Notes: generated by a model not told the origin, from the letters alone. A stretch of DNA of 64,000 nt from Zophobihabitans entericus (GCF_011745665.1 NZ_CP050253.1:1091418-1155417), one strand, 5' to 3'. Shown: positions 10,861-21,736, numbered from the stretch's first letter. Translations and numbers: made by a program.

Positions 10861-13212
10861 ATGAAGAAACAAACCGTAAAGAGCTCATCGCGTACAAAGC
10901 CTGCAAAGAAACCAGCAAAACGAAGTTTTAAGCGTCGGGTTGGCTATTTTCTATTAAAAGTTTTTTTAATTATTGCGGCAATCACCATTATTTATGGTAT
11001 TTATCTTGACCAAAAAATCAAAGAACGAATTGATGGTAAAGTCTGGGAGCTCCCTGCGGCTGTTTATGGTCAAATTGTTAACTTAGAACCAGGTTCAGCT
11101 TACACTCAGGATGATTTAATCTCTATTTTAAATGGTGCACAATATCGTCAGGTATTGACCGCAACTCGCCCGGGTGAATTTGTGGTAGTGAAAAACGCGA
11201 TAGAGATCTACCGTCGACCATTTATTTTCCCTGATGGGGAAGAAAAAGCCTTTAGAGCCAGAATTACTTTTACTAATAATCAAATTTCTCAGATTCATAA
11301 TATTGAAACCGGGCGTAATTTTGGTTTGTTCAGAATTGATCCTAAGCTGATTACTATGATGCGTTCAGCTAATGGTGAACAACGTTTATTTGTCCCTTTA
11401 AAAAATTATCCAGAGTTTTTAATTAAAACCTTGATTGCGACAGAAGATAGACGTTTTTATGAACATGATGGTATTAGTTTATATTCTATTGGACGAGCTA
11501 TCGTTACTAACTTTAGTTCCGGCAGAACGGTTCAGGGCGGTAGTACGCTGACTCAGCAATTGGTAAAAAACTTATTCTTAACTAATGAACGCTCTTATAT
11601 TCGTAAAATTCGTGAAGCGTATATGTCCATCATTTTAGATGCCAGATATAGTAAAGAGCGGATTTTAGAGCTATATCTTAATGAAGTCTATTTAGGTCAA
11701 AGTGGTGATGAAGAAATTCATGGATTCCCGCTGGCTAGTCTCTATTACTTTGGCCGACCGGTTGATGAGTTAACACTAGATCAACAGGCACTGCTCGTTG
11801 GGATGGTAAAAGGGGCATCTTATTATAATCCGTGGAGCAAGCCTGAGCGGGCAATTGAACGCCGTAATGTGGTATTAAAACTACTTGAGCAGCAAGAATT
11901 AATTGATCCAGAGCTGTATGAATTATTAAGTAAACGTCCACTGGCTGTTTTACCTAAAGGTGGGGTTATCTCTCCACAACCAGGGTTTATGCAACTGGTT
12001 CGTCGTGAACTACGCCAAAAGCTGGGTGATCAGGCTGATAATTTATCAGGGATGAAAATCTTCACAACTTTTGACCCTGTAGCGCAAGACGCAGCAGAAC
12101 GTTCTGTGGTTGATCATTTAGAAGCACTAAGACAATCCAGAAATCAGGCTGATCTTGAGGCTGCAATGGTTATTATTGACAGACAAACAGGTGAGATTCG
12201 GGCTGTGATTGGTGGTTCACAGCCACAATATGCTGGTTTTAACCGTGCATTGCTTGCCCGTCGGCCAATTGGCTCGTTAATCAAACCTGCGACATATTTA
12301 ACCGCACTAAGCAATCCGGATCGCTACCGTTTAAATACTTGGCTGGATGATAAGCCTTTATCTATTCGTCTTGATAGCAAAACGGTGTGGGAACCTAAAA
12401 ACTTTGATAAGCAATATAGAAATCAAGTGATGATTGTGGATGCTTTAGCATATTCACTAAATATTCCGGCGGTGAATCTTGGAATGGAGCTTGGTATGGC
12501 GTCAACAGAGAACACTTTAAAATCAATGGGTGTTCCGGGTAATGTCATTAAATCTGTGCCGGCACGCTTTTTAGGTTCTATTGAATTAACTCCACTTGAA
12601 GTCGCTCAGATGTATCAGGTTATTGCCAATAATGGTCAGCAGTCTCCTTTATCCGTACTGCGTTTTGTCATGGGGGAAAAAGGTGAGACTGTTTATCAAA
12701 GCTATCCGCAGGCACATCAGGCAGTATCTGCTCAGGCCGCTTATCTGACTTTATTTGCGATGCAACAAGTGGTTGAGTATGGAACAGCTAAATCACTAAA
12801 TCAGAAGTTTTCTCAGTATCAACTGGCCGCCAAAACAGGTTCAACCAATGATTTAAGAGATAGCTGGTTTACCGGTGTGGATGGTAAAGAAATTGCAGTT
12901 GTCTGGGTTGGTCTCGATAATCACCAGCCTATGCAATTAACCGGTTCAACGGGGGCTTTAACCATTTATCGGGAGTATTTAAATAACCATCCACCACAAC
13001 GCTTAACACCAGTAGTACCGCCTAATATTCAACGTGTTGGTGTTACCCGTCAGGGGGATTGGGCTTGTTCTGGTCCTGTTGCCCGCACATTACCGGTATG
13101 GAGTAGTAATATCCAGGCATTGTGTGCAGGTAGGCCACAAGCCGAACCTCAGCCAGAGTCTCGGCAAAGTGAAGAAGCACCGGATTGGTTAAAAGAGTTA
13201 TTTAGTCAGTAA
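10861..13212 (+). CDS. mrcB: PBP1B, bifunctional penicillin-binding protein
   Basis: 783 aa. Order: basic Lys-rich cytoplasmic tail (1-28), one transmembrane helix (~31-49), UB2H domain (~60-150, the LpoB-binding region in E. coli), GT51 glycosyltransferase with EDRRFYEHDG (catalytic Glu195) and GGSTLTQQLVKN, then the transpeptidase with SLIK (Ser472, Lys475), SLN (Ser532) and KTG (Lys658). It polymerises glycan strands and crosslinks peptides in the periplasm. Stands alone between sfsA (divergent) and mutM, which starts 20 nt downstream. Confidence 0.96.
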   Translation: MKKQTVKSSSRTKPAKKPAKRSFKRRVGYFLLKVFLIIAAITIIYGIYLDQKIKERIDGKVWELPAAVYGQIVNLEPGSAYTQDDLISILNGAQYRQVLTATRPGEFVVVKNAIEIYRRPFIFPDGEEKAFRARITFTNNQISQIHNIETGRNFGLFRIDPKLITMMRSANGEQRLFVPLKNYPEFLIKTLIATEDRRFYEHDGISLYSIGRAIVTNFSSGRTVQGGSTLTQQLVKNLFLTNERSYIRKIREAYMSIILDARYSKERILELYLNEVYLGQSGDEEIHGFPLASLYYFGRPVDELTLDQQALLVGMVKGASYYNPWSKPERAIERRNVVLKLLEQQELIDPELYELLSKRPLAVLPKGGVISPQPGFMQLVRRELRQKLGDQADNLSGMKIFTTFDPVAQDAAERSVVDHLEALRQSRNQADLEAAMVIIDRQTGEIRAVIGGSQPQYAGFNRALLARRPIGSLIKPATYLTALSNPDRYRLNTWLDDKPLSIRLDSKTVWEPKNFDKQYRNQVMIVDALAYSLNIPAVNLGMELGMASTENTLKSMGVPGNVIKSVPARFLGSIELTPLEVAQMYQVIANNGQQSPLSVLRFVMGEKGETVYQSYPQAHQAVSAQAAYLTLFAMQQVVEYGTAKSLNQKFSQYQLAAKTGSTNDLRDSWFTGVDGKEIAVVWVGLDNHQPMQLTGSTGALTIYREYLNNHPPQRLTPVVPPNIQRVGVTRQGDWACSGPVARTLPVWSSNIQALCAGRPQAEPQPESRQSEEAPDWLKELFSQ

Positions 13213-13231
13213 TCTATTTTGAGAGAGAGCT

Positions 13232-14041
13232 ATGCCAGAATTACCAGAGGTTGAGACGAGTCGACGAGGGATTTTACCTTACATTAAAGGACAAAAAATT
13301 GCGGATATTGTTATTCGTCAGCCTCAATTACGTTGGCTGGTACCAGAAGAGATTTCTGAAGCCAAAGGCCAGCTCATTGTTGATGTTCATCGCAGAGCAA
13401 AATATCTACAGCTGGAATTGACTCATGGCTGGATTGTTATCCATCTAGGGATGTCAGGCAGTTTGCGTATTTTAACTACGATGCAGCCACCACAAAAGCA
13501 TGACCATATCGATCTTATTTTAGAAAATGGTACTGTTTTGCGTTATACCGATACCAGACGTTTTGGTGCATGGCTTTGGGCCGAAAAGCTATCTGATATT
13601 TCTCAACTTAAACATTTAGGGCCAGAGCCTCTCAGTAATGATTTCACTGCTGAATACTTACAGGCACAAGTTGCCAGTAAAAAGATTCCGGTAAAAAATT
13701 GGATCATGGATAATCATGTTGTAGTAGGTGTTGGTAATATTTATGCCAGTGAATCACTATTTATGGCTAAAGTGAATCCTAACCGACCAGTTAATACTTT
13801 GAAAAAACAAGAGATAACTCGTTTAGTCAAAGCGATTAAAGAGGTCTTAGCTAAATCGATTGAGCAGGGTGGAACAACGCTAAAAGACTTTTTACAGTCA
13901 GATGGTAAGCCCGGATATTTTGCTCAACAGTTACAAGTATATGGTCGACATAATGAGCCCTGTTTGCTCTGTAAAACAGTGATTAAATCTCAGAAAATAG
14001 GACAGCGTAATACTTTTTTTTGTGAGAACTGTCAAAAATAA
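13232..14041 (+). CDS. mutM: Formamidopyrimidine-DNA glycosylase (Fpg)
   Basis: 269 aa, the standard length. The mature N-terminus PELPEVET supplies catalytic Pro2 and Glu3; [19 protein letters not shown], and [10 protein letters not shown] are conserved, and a C-terminal zinc finger has the pattern C-x2-C-x16-C-x2-C. It removes 8-oxoguanine and formamidopyrimidines opposite cytosine and nicks the abasic site. Start ATG at 13232 has GAGAGAG upstream. Followed directly by a strong intrinsic terminator. Confidence 0.97.
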   Translation: MPELPEVETSRRGILPYIKGQKIADIVIRQPQLRWLVPEEISEAKGQLIVDVHRRAKYLQLELTHGWIVIHLGMSGSLRILTTMQPPQKHDHIDLILENGTVLRYTDTRRFGAWLWAEKLSDISQLKHLGPEPLSNDFTAEYLQAQVASKKIPVKNWIMDNHVVVGVGNIYASESLFMAKVNPNRPVNTLKKQEITRLVKAIKEVLAKSIEQGGTTLKDFLQSDGKPGYFAQQLQVYGRHNEPCLLCKTVIKSQKIGQRNTFFCENCQK

Positions 14042-14042
14042 A

Positions 14043-14080
14043 CTTTCCTTGTTGTTAATAACAAGGAAAGCTTTGTTTTA
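14043..14080 (+). terminator. Intrinsic terminator after mutM
   Basis: Perfect 11-bp stem CTTTCCTTGTT / AACAAGGAAAG (14043-14053 and 14060-14070) with a 6-nt loop, then CTTTGTTTT. It begins 2 nt after the mutM stop. Confidence 0.85.
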
Positions 14081-14173
14081 GCTATAAAGTTGTAGTGCTG
14101 TTGCCCAGTAAATGAAAGGTAATTTAGGGTGAAATTGTTCCAATATGGTCTGAGATTCTGTTAATGGTTTCAT
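14078..14173 (-). CDS. Possible small protein, 31 aa, unknown
   Basis: A short frame reads MKPLTESQTILEQFHPKL and then a hydrophobic aromatic end PFIYWATALQLYS before TAA. AGGA lies 6 nt upstream of the ATG at 14173 (another ATG is directly in front at 14176). I do not recognise it. It sits alone between the mutM terminator and the ornithine-cyclodeaminase operon, about 140 nt downstream of that operon's stop, on the same strand. The only support is the ribosome-binding site and a natural-looking composition; it may equally be chance. Confidence 0.3.
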   Translation of the reverse strand: MKPLTESQTILEQFHPKLPFIYWATALQLYS

Positions 14174-14313
14174 CATTATTCCTATTTGTCGTGATTGATA
14201 AACACAGAATAAAGAATCTTAAGAAGAGATAACAACCGATTTTCTGACAACTAATTTTTAAGATAAATAATAGCCAGATAATTTAGATCTCTGGCTATTA
14301 TTTTTATATCAAA

Positions 14314-15288
14314 TTAGATTTCAGTGCCAATCCCCATTTTTTTAGCTTTAAGATAAATATCATAGCCTACAACCACATCTAAAACCGCGGAACCTACCGT
14401 TTTAAATAAAGTTACTTGTTCATCACTTTGACGACATTTTTTCGGATCAATCACTAAATCACCTAGCTCAAAAAAATCAGCCTTACTGACCAGACCATGA
14501 TTAATTGGATCGATAATGTCACCCGCTTCAGCAAATACGCCGTCTTTAGTGTCAAGTACACGAATGGCAGCGCGTTTTACGACGCTTTCAGGGATTTCAT
14601 GCATCTCTGGTGTATAAGAACCAACACCATTCACATGAGCTCCTTTTTTAACCAGTTCACCTTTAAATGTTGCAGCTTTAGACGTTGTAACAGAGGTAAT
14701 GATATCAGCCTGAGCAATATCTTCATCCAGATTAGTTGATGCATAGATATTTACACCAAATTTAGCAAACTTAGTCGACATGTTACTGGCAAAGGTTTTT
14801 GCTCTCTCAAGATCGATATCAAAAATAGCTACTTTTTTCAGTGGGCGAACAGTTAACATCGCCTCTAGTTGTGAAGCAGCCTGACCACCAGAACCAATCA
14901 ACACAGCGTTGGCAGCATCTTTTCTGGCCAGTAAGTCTGTGCCTGCGCCTTGTACTGCGCCTGTTCTGAGTTGAGTTAAATATGTACCATCAATTAAAGC
15001 GCATACTTCACCGGTTTCTGGATCCAGTAACAAAACTTGTGCCGGGACTGAGTTTTTACCAATTTTTGGATTATCTGGGAAAACAGACACAATTTTTATA
15101 CCCGATACATCGAGTTCTTTAATATAAGCTGGCATAAATAGATTTTGACCTTTTTTAGCATCAAAATTAATTCTGAGTGGTACTTCTGTTAAACCTTGTG
15201 TGTACATTCTCAGAGCTTGTTTGTCCGCTTCAATTGCATCTTTCATTGTATAAACTTTTTGAATATCTACCGCATTCAGGACTAACAT
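14314..15288 (-). CDS. Ornithine cyclodeaminase / mu-crystallin family enzyme
   Basis: 324 aa, starting at ATG 15288 behind a consensus AGGAGG. The family pattern is clear: an N-terminal substrate lobe with RINFDAKKG and FMPAYI, QLRTGAVQGAGTDLLA, and a Rossmann domain with GSGGQAASQ (NAD(P) binding, ~residues 130-140). Members are ornithine or lysine cyclodeaminases, alanine dehydrogenases or ketimine reductases; the substrate cannot be told from sequence alone. It is 33 nt downstream of a TauE/SafE-type permease on the same strand, so the two form an operon, presumably for uptake or export and conversion of one amino or imino acid. Confidence 0.88.
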   Translation of the reverse strand: MLVLNAVDIQKVYTMKDAIEADKQALRMYTQGLTEVPLRINFDAKKGQNLFMPAYIKELDVSGIKIVSVFPDNPKIGKNSVPAQVLLLDPETGEVCALIDGTYLTQLRTGAVQGAGTDLLARKDAANAVLIGSGGQAASQLEAMLTVRPLKKVAIFDIDLERAKTFASNMSTKFAKFGVNIYASTNLDEDIAQADIITSVTTSKAATFKGELVKKGAHVNGVGSYTPEMHEIPESVVKRAAIRVLDTKDGVFAEAGDIIDPINHGLVSKADFFELGDLVIDPKKCRQSDEQVTLFKTVGSAVLDVVVGYDIYLKAKKMGIGTEI

Positions 15289-15321
15289 AGTTTCCTCCTT
15301 ACTCAATAATAAATATATTCT

Positions 15322-16206
15322 TTAACTTTGTGAGGCTTGTTTACTCTTATAGCTATCATACAACATGCTAATACCACTATAAGCAAGCACAAGGGCTACT
15401 ACCCATTGCAGCATTGAAACATTAAGAGACTTAACGATAAAGACAGCACAAAGTACACCGATAACCCCAACAGTCGAAGTCAGTAAAGTAATTTTACGGG
15501 CGTATTCACCAAATTTAATAAACTGCATACTGCCAACAGGAACTGAGAAAGTACAAGCACCCATCATAATTGGGAACGCTGCCGCCGGATTAAGGCCTAA
15601 ACCATAAACGGTGACCATGGTGAGTGCATATGAACCAATACCAATATTATTTAGTGCACCAAAGATAAACATACAAACAACAGCAAAGACAAGTTTACCA
15701 CCAGTTAAACCTATTGCTTCACCACCGGAAGGAATGATATTTAGTTTACCGGCAAGAATAATTAAGGTGGCGATAACTAAGCCCACACCGATAAAGACCC
15801 GGATTGTTTGTACCGGCAGTCTGACTACAAATCTTGGACCAATATAAGCACCAAGAACTTGAGCCACAATACATAAAATAAGTGTCAGCATATCGACGTT
15901 AATCGCACTAATGTAAGCTAGTGCCATAACTGCAACAGGGAGCACACATTGAGTATTTAATGTACCGGGTAGTTTTTTATCATCAACCCATTTCAATTTT
16001 CGGTACAGGACGGTTGAAATAGCAAAGTCAGAAATACCAAAAGTTGACAAGAAGAAGATAATTAAGGAGCTAAACCCCATAGTTACCGGATTTCCGGGTT
16101 CCTGAGCTAATTCTGATTTATGCCGGTAGGCATCAAGGATAAAACGAAAAGCAAAAATACCATTTATTATGATAATACAGACAAGGATAACGATGAGCGC
16201 AGTCAT
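15322..16206 (-). CDS. TauE/SafE (DUF81) family membrane permease
   Basis: 294 aa, about eight hydrophobic segments arranged in two repeats, as in the TauE/SafE family (anion and small organic acid exporters or importers). Motifs include GFSSLIIFFLSTFGI near the N-terminus and GIGSYALTMVTVYGLGLNPAAAFP in the second half, with a family-typical cytoplasmic loop between. Start ATG at 16206 has AGGAG at proper spacing. First gene of a two-gene operon with the ornithine-cyclodeaminase-family enzyme, which suggests its cargo is related to that enzyme's substrate. Cargo not identifiable here. Confidence 0.85.
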   Translation of the reverse strand: MTALIVILVCIIIINGIFAFRFILDAYRHKSELAQEPGNPVTMGFSSLIIFFLSTFGISDFAISTVLYRKLKWVDDKKLPGTLNTQCVLPVAVMALAYISAINVDMLTLILCIVAQVLGAYIGPRFVVRLPVQTIRVFIGVGLVIATLIILAGKLNIIPSGGEAIGLTGGKLVFAVVCMFIFGALNNIGIGSYALTMVTVYGLGLNPAAAFPIMMGACTFSVPVGSMQFIKFGEYARKITLLTSTVGVIGVLCAVFIVKSLNVSMLQWVVALVLAYSGISMLYDSYKSKQASQS

Positions 16207-16473
16207 ATAATTCTCCTTTTATTAGGCAATGTAAAACAAATTAACGCTTATTTATTACCAACTTCAATATTACGCCTTTCATTTTCGAATTCCACAGATT
16301 TCTACCAGTTATGTGACAAATATTTATCATTATCTGACTATTGATAGAGGATATTATATTAGGTAGAGAAAAGGTCTCAGCAAATAGAAAGAATGTTATT
16401 CAAAAAAGCAGCATCTTCCGCTATACTTAGCTACCTAAAATTCCTATCTAATAATCCCAGAAGAGATATTTCT

Positions 16474-19400
16474 ATGGAAATTTTGCGTGGTTCACCGGCT
16501 TTATCTGTTTTTCGTACTAACAAGTTACTCTCTCAATGTCACGACCTGAATCTTCCAATTGCTAAACTGTATGCTGAATACGTACATCTGATTGATGTCT
16601 CTCATACATTAAATTCAGAAGAACAAGCAAAACTTATTCAATTATTGCAATACGGGCCAAGAATCACTCATCAGGATATAAAAGGGCACTTGCTGCTGGT
16701 GATTCCTCGTTTTGGGACTATTTCTCCGTGGTCATCTAAGGCAACTGATATCGCTCATAATTGTGGTTTGAACAAAATTAATCGTATTGAGCGCGGTATT
16801 GCTTATCATATTGAAGCAACTAGTGTACTTACACCAGAACAGGTACACACTTTCCAGTCTCTGATTCACGATCGTATGATGGAAATTGTCGTTGATGATT
16901 TCCAAAAAGCGGCGACACTGTTTACTAAACAGCAACCAAAACCAGTAAAAACAGTCGATGTTCTGGGGCGTGGTAAAGTTGCTCTGGAAGAAGCCAATAT
17001 TCAATTAGGTCTAGCCTTAGCGCAGGATGAAATTGATTATCTGCTCAATGCTTTCACTGAACTTAAACGTAATCCAAATGACGTCGAGCTATATATGTTT
17101 GCTCAGGCGAACTCTGAACATTGCCGACATAAAATCTTTAATGCAGACTGGATTATTGATGGACAAGCTCAGCCGAAATCTCTGTTTAAAATGATTAAAA
17201 ATACCTTTGAAAAAACACCAGACTATGTTTTCTCTGCTTATAAAGATAACGCAGCGGTGATGGCCGGTTCTAAGGTTGGTCGTTTCTATCCGGATCAGCA
17301 AAGTCACACTTATGACTTCCATCAGGAACAAAATCATATTCTGATGAAAGTTGAAACTCATAATCACCCAACAGCGATTTCACCATGGCCAGGGGCAGCA
17401 ACAGGCTCAGGTGGTGAAATTCGTGATGAAGGAGCGACAGGGCGCGGTGCTAAACCAAAAGCCGGTTTAGTTGGCTTCTCTGTTTCTAATTTACGTATTC
17501 CAGGATTTGAACAGCCATGGGAACATGATTTTGGTAAACCTGATCGTATTGTCAGCGCTTTTGATATTATGATGGATGGCCCTTTAGGTGGTGCAGCGTT
17601 TAACAATGAGTTTGGTCGCCCGGCATTATTGGGTTATTTCCGTACTTATGAAGAACAAGTAACAACACATAATGGTACTGAATTACGTGGTTACCATAAA
17701 CCGATTATGCTGGCTGGTGGGATCGGTAATATTCGTGAAGATCATATTCAAAAAGGTGAGTTTCCGGCAGGGTCTAAACTGATTGTACTGGGTGGACCTG
17801 CTATGAATATTGGACTGGGTGGTGGTGCAGCCTCTTCTATGGATTCAGGCCAGTCTGATGCTGATTTAGATTTTGCGTCTGTACAACGTGATAATCCGGA
17901 GATGGAACGTCGTTGTCAGGAAGTGATCGACCGCTGTTGGCAGCTTGGTGAGAATAACCCGATTCTGTTTATTCATGACGTTGGTGCTGGTGGTTTATCT
18001 AACGCGATGCCTGAACTGGTTAATGATGGCGGGCGCGGTGGCCAGTTTGAGCTACGTAAAATTTTAAATGATGAACCGGGGATGTCTCCGCTGGAAATCT
18101 GGTGTAATGAGTCACAGGAACGTTACGTTTTGGCAATTGCTCCGGAAAGCCTTGAACTCTTTGATGAACTTTGTCGTCGTGAAAGAGCACCTTATGCAGT
18201 GATTGGTGAAGCGACAGAGAAGAAAGCGTTAGTTTTACATGATGAACATTTTAATGATAATCCTATCGATTTACCTTTAGATGTTCTGCTTGGTAAAACA
18301 CCAAAAATGTTACGTGATGTTAAGTCATTAACCGCAAAAGGTAAGACGTTTGATACAGCAAAAATCAACCTTACTGATGCAGTAAAACGTATTTTACATC
18401 TGCCTGCAGTAGCTGAAAAAACCTTCTTAATCACTATCGGTGACAGAACAGTAACGGGTATGGTTGCTCGTGACCAAATGGTTGGACCGTGGCAAATTCC
18501 CGTTGCAGACTGTGCAGTAACAACCGCAAGTCTTGATAGCTACTATGGTGAAGCGATGTCTATGGGTGAGAGAACACCAGTTGCCTTACTTGACTTTGCG
18601 GCTTCAGCACGTCTGGCCGTTGGTGAAGCCTTAACTAATATTGCCGCTACCTCAATTGGTGAATTAAAACGCATCAAACTCTCTGCTAACTGGATGGCCG
18701 CAGCAGGGCATCCGGGTGAAGATGCTGGTTTATATGCCGCCGTTAAAGCAGTTGGTGAGGAGCTCTGTCCTGCTCTTGGTATTGCAATTCCTGTTGGTAA
18801 AGACTCTATGTCGATGAAAACCAAATGGCAGGAAGGTGAACAATCCCGTGAAATGGCATCACCATTATCGCTGGTGATCTCGGCATTTGCCCGTGTGGAA
18901 GATGTCAGAAAAACGGTGACACCTGAACTAAAAACGAGTCAGACAAATCGTTTATTACTGGTTGATTTAGGTAAAGGACATAATGCACTAGGTGCAACGG
19001 CCCTGGTTCAGGTTTATCGTGAACTGGGTGACAAAACTGCCGATATTCGCAGTGTTGAACAATTAGCTGGCTTCTTTAATGTAATACAAAAGTTGGTTTC
19101 AGCAGATCTCTTATTAGCCTATCACGATCGTTCAGATGGCGGACTGTTTGTTACATTAGCAGAGATGGCATTTGCCGGTCACTGTGGTTTAGATATTGAT
19201 CTTACTTCACTGCATAATGATGATATTGCCGTGCTATTTAATGAAGAGCTGGGTGCTGTATTACAGGTAGCAGAAGAGCAGTTACCTGTTGTGATGGAAC
19301 TCTTTACACAATATGGTTTAGCGGATTGTGTACATAACATTGGTCTGGCACAAGCAGGACAACAAGTCACTATCCATCGTAATACGCAGGTTGTGTATCA

Positions 19401-20364
19401 AGAGTCTCGTCTGACACTGCGCCAGTGGTGGGCAGAAACAACATGGCAAATGCAGCGTCTGCGTGATAATCCTGAGTGTGCGGATCAAGAACATCAGGCT
19501 AAATTAAATGAACATGACGCAGGCTTAAATACTAAATTAACGTTTGATATTAATGAAGATATTGCCGCACCTTATATCACCAAGGGAGCACGACCTAAGA
19601 TTGCGATTTTACGTGAACAAGGTGTTAACTCTCATGTAGAGATGGCAGCAGCGTTCCACCGTGCCGGATTTGAATCGATTGACGTGCATATGAGCGATTT
19701 ACTGGCTGGGCATAAAACCTTGACACCATTTAAAGCGCTTGTCGCTTGTGGTGGTTTCTCATATGGGGACGTGCTTGGTGCCGGAGAGGGATGGGCAAAA
19801 TCGATTTTATTTAATGAACGCGTACGTCAGGAGTTTGAACAGTTCTTCCATCGTAATGATACGCTATCACTAGGTGTCTGTAATGGCTGTCAGATGATGT
19901 CTAATTTACGCGATTTAATTCCGGGAGCCGAGCTATGGCCTCGTTTTGTACGTAATATTTCTGAACGATTTGAAGCACGTTTTAGTTTAGTACAGGTACA
20001 AGATAGCCCGTCACTGTTCCTGCAAGGTATGGCTGGTTCTCATATGCCAATTGCGGTATCGCATGGTGAAGGTTTTGTGGAAGTGAAAGATGTTACTCAT
20101 TTACAGTCACTTGAACAGCAACAACTCGTAGCACTTCGTTATATTGATAATACAGGTCAGCCAACACAAAACTATCCGGCAAATCCAAATGGTTCGCCAA
20201 ACGGTATTACTGCGGTTACGACTAAAGATGGGCGTGCAACGATTATGATGCCACATCCTGAGCGTGTATTTAGAACTGTGAGTAATTCATGGCATCCGGA
20301 TAACTGGGGTGAAGATAGCCCATGGATGCGTGTTTTCCGCAATGCACGTAAACAATTAGGTTAA
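16474..20364 (+). CDS. purL: Phosphoribosylformylglycinamidine synthase (FGAM synthetase)
   Basis: 1296 aa, the large single-chain PurL of Gammaproteobacteria. Start is ATG 16474 ([11 protein letters not shown]), which matches E. coli; the open frame extends upstream to 16393 but that part is not conserved. Order: N-terminal PurS-like domain, linker, two AIRS-type ATP domains ([39 protein letters not shown]), and a C-terminal class I glutaminase with GVCNGCQMM (catalytic Cys1136) and PHPERVFR. It converts FGAR, glutamine and ATP to FGAM, step four of purine synthesis. Ends at a terminator shared with aroF. I see no clear PurR box upstream. Confidence 0.98.
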   Translation: MEILRGSPALSVFRTNKLLSQCHDLNLPIAKLYAEYVHLIDVSHTLNSEEQAKLIQLLQYGPRITHQDIKGHLLLVIPRFGTISPWSSKATDIAHNCGLNKINRIERGIAYHIEATSVLTPEQVHTFQSLIHDRMMEIVVDDFQKAATLFTKQQPKPVKTVDVLGRGKVALEEANIQLGLALAQDEIDYLLNAFTELKRNPNDVELYMFAQANSEHCRHKIFNADWIIDGQAQPKSLFKMIKNTFEKTPDYVFSAYKDNAAVMAGSKVGRFYPDQQSHTYDFHQEQNHILMKVETHNHPTAISPWPGAATGSGGEIRDEGATGRGAKPKAGLVGFSVSNLRIPGFEQPWEHDFGKPDRIVSAFDIMMDGPLGGAAFNNEFGRPALLGYFRTYEEQVTTHNGTELRGYHKPIMLAGGIGNIREDHIQKGEFPAGSKLIVLGGPAMNIGLGGGAASSMDSGQSDADLDFASVQRDNPEMERRCQEVIDRCWQLGENNPILFIHDVGAGGLSNAMPELVNDGGRGGQFELRKILNDEPGMSPLEIWCNESQERYVLAIAPESLELFDELCRRERAPYAVIGEATEKKALVLHDEHFNDNPIDLPLDVLLGKTPKMLRDVKSLTAKGKTFDTAKINLTDAVKRILHLPAVAEKTFLITIGDRTVTGMVARDQMVGPWQIPVADCAVTTASLDSYYGEAMSMGERTPVALLDFAASARLAVGEALTNIAATSIGELKRIKLSANWMAAAGHPGEDAGLYAAVKAVGEELCPALGIAIPVGKDSMSMKTKWQEGEQSREMASPLSLVISAFARVEDVRKTVTPELKTSQTNRLLLVDLGKGHNALGATALVQVYRELGDKTADIRSVEQLAGFFNVIQKLVSADLLLAYHDRSDGGLFVTLAEMAFAGHCGLDIDLTSLHNDDIAVLFNEELGAVLQVAEEQLPVVMELFTQYGLADCVHNIGLAQAGQQVTIHRNTQVVYQESRLTLRQWWAETTWQMQRLRDNPECADQEHQAKLNEHDAGLNTKLTFDINEDIAAPYITKGARPKIAILREQGVNSHVEMAAAFHRAGFESIDVHMSDLLAGHKTLTPFKALVACGGFSYGDVLGAGEGWAKSILFNERVRQEFEQFFHRNDTLSLGVCNGCQMMSNLRDLIPGAELWPRFVRNISERFEARFSLVQVQDSPSLFLQGMAGSHMPIAVSHGEGFVEVKDVTHLQSLEQQQLVALRYIDNTGQPTQNYPANPNGSPNGITAVTTKDGRATIMMPHPERVFRTVSNSWHPDNWGEDSPWMRVFRNARKQLG

Positions 20365-20381
20365 TTTTTACTAATACAAAT

Positions 20382-20419
20382 AAAAAAACCATTCTGATAA
20401 AAGTCAGAATGGTTTTTTT
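20382..20419. terminator. Bidirectional terminator between purL and aroF
   Basis: Stem ACCATTCTGA / TCAGAATGGT flanked by seven A on one side and seven T on the other, lying between convergent purL and aroF stop codons. It should act in both directions. Confidence 0.9.
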
Positions 20420-20439
20420 ATGGGCAACGTTTGCGATTT

Positions 20440-21531
20440 TTAAGAGGCTAGTGCCGTCATCGTTGCCTGACGTTTTTGCAACGGCTTGGCCAGTTGCTGC
20501 GACATTTTACGTAGCAGAGTCTCTGTATCATCCCAATTAATACAGGCGTCTGTGACTGAAACACCATATTGTAATTGCTCTCTTGGTAGGTCTGAGGACT
20601 GGTTACCTTCATTGATGTTACTCTCAATCATCACGCCAATAATCGATTGGTTACCCGCCTGAATCTGTTCGATGATTGAATCAGCAACCAGTGGCTGACG
20701 GCGAAAATCTTTATTTGAGTTTCCGTGACTACAATCAACCATAAGATTGGCTAACAGCCCTGCTTTTTTCATTTGTGCTTCACATAATGCAACATCTGCT
20801 GCTTCGTAGTTAGGTGTTTTGCCGCCACGTAAAATTACGTGGCCATGAGGATTACCCATTGTTTGTAAAACACTAACCTGGCCGGCTTGGCTTAGGCCTA
20901 CAAAACGGTGCGGCATTGATGCTGATTTCATTGCGTTAATCGCCACATCAAGTCCTCCGTCTGTACCATTTTTAAAGCCAATTGGCATAGATAAACCTGA
21001 TGCCATCTCACGATGTGTCTGGGACTCAGTGGTTCTGGCACCAATGGCTGACCAGCTAATTAAGTCGCCAATATATTGTGGGGTATTTGGATCAAGTGCT
21101 TCAGTGGCGAGTGGTAAACCCATTTCAGCTAAATCCATTAATAAACCGCGTGCTAAGAATAGACCACATTCGATATCGAATTGGTTATTCATATAAGGGT
21201 CATTGATGAGTCCCTTCCAGCCCACGGTAGTACGTGGTTTTTCAAAGTAGACTCGCATAACAATGAAGAGTTCTTTATCAAGTTCACTGGAAAGAGCTTT
21301 TAATTTTTTAGCATAATCAATGGCAGCATCAGGATCGTGAATAGAGCAGGGACCGCAGACAACCAGTAAACGAGGGTCTCTGCGTTCAAGGATATCAATA
21401 ATTGTTTGTCTGGACTGAGCGATTTGATGTTCTAATTCACGAGATAACGGAAAGCTTTCTTTCAGTTTTTCAGGCGTAATTAGAATTTGTTCGTGTTGTA
21501 TACGAACGTTGTTTAATAAATCTTTTTGCAT
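20440..21531 (-). CDS. aroF: DAHP synthase, AroF type
   Basis: 363 aa. Start ATG 21531 (MQKDLLNNV) sits 7 nt after AGGA and matches E. coli AroF. Conserved class I AroA features: VVCGPCSIHD, VYFEKPRTTVGWKGL, GARTTESQTHREMASG, MVDCSHGNSNKD and GVSVTDACI, with metal ligands in the CGPCS and DCSHGN segments. The enzyme joins phosphoenolpyruvate and erythrose-4-phosphate at the entry of the shikimate pathway. The N-terminal MQKD and the TyrR boxes upstream point to the tyrosine-controlled isozyme, but isozyme type is inference. aroB, the next pathway step, lies upstream in the same direction. Confidence 0.93.
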   Translation of the reverse strand: MQKDLLNNVRIQHEQILITPEKLKESFPLSRELEHQIAQSRQTIIDILERRDPRLLVVCGPCSIHDPDAAIDYAKKLKALSSELDKELFIVMRVYFEKPRTTVGWKGLINDPYMNNQFDIECGLFLARGLLMDLAEMGLPLATEALDPNTPQYIGDLISWSAIGARTTESQTHREMASGLSMPIGFKNGTDGGLDVAINAMKSASMPHRFVGLSQAGQVSVLQTMGNPHGHVILRGGKTPNYEAADVALCEAQMKKAGLLANLMVDCSHGNSNKDFRRQPLVADSIIEQIQAGNQSIIGVMIESNINEGNQSSDLPREQLQYGVSVTDACINWDDTETLLRKMSQQLAKPLQKRQATMTALAS

Positions 21532-21574
21532 TTCTTTTTCCTCAAGGAATAGCATATTCTGTTGTAACACTTGG

Positions 21575-21592
21575 TGTAAATTTAATGTTACA
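21575..21592. promoter_or_regulatory. TyrR box 1 upstream of aroF
   Basis: TGTAAA-N6-GTTACA, one mismatch to the TyrR consensus TGTAAA-N6-TTTACA, 44 bp upstream of the aroF start. The neighbouring bases up to 21640 hold further TGTAAA half-sites (21606, 21628). Confidence 0.7.
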
Positions 21593-21679
21593 TTTTACAT
21601 TGATATGTAAACATAAAAATACATTCATGTAAACAGTTATTGCTAAATAAATCCTGATTGGTTGTAAAATAATTTATGA

Positions 21680-21697
21680 TGTAAAAATTATTTTACA
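21680..21697. promoter_or_regulatory. TyrR box 2 (perfect) upstream of aroF
   Basis: TGTAAA-AATTAT-TTTACA matches the TyrR consensus in every specified position. It lies 149 bp upstream of the aroF start, in the aroB-aroF gap. A cluster of strong and weak boxes is the arrangement known at E. coli aroF, where TyrR represses with tyrosine. Confidence 0.8.
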
Positions 21698-21736
21698 AAA
21701 AAGAAAAAAAGAAAACAGATAACTTTTTATTTGTTA

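Noticed and set aside
16393-16473. N-terminal extension of purL by 27 residues
   Set aside because: The E. coli start matches MEILRGS at 16474, and the extension has no similarity.
21606-21645. Further TyrR boxes at 21606 and 21628
   Set aside because: Only the left half TGTAAA matches; the right halves have two or more mismatches, so they are not listed as separate sites.
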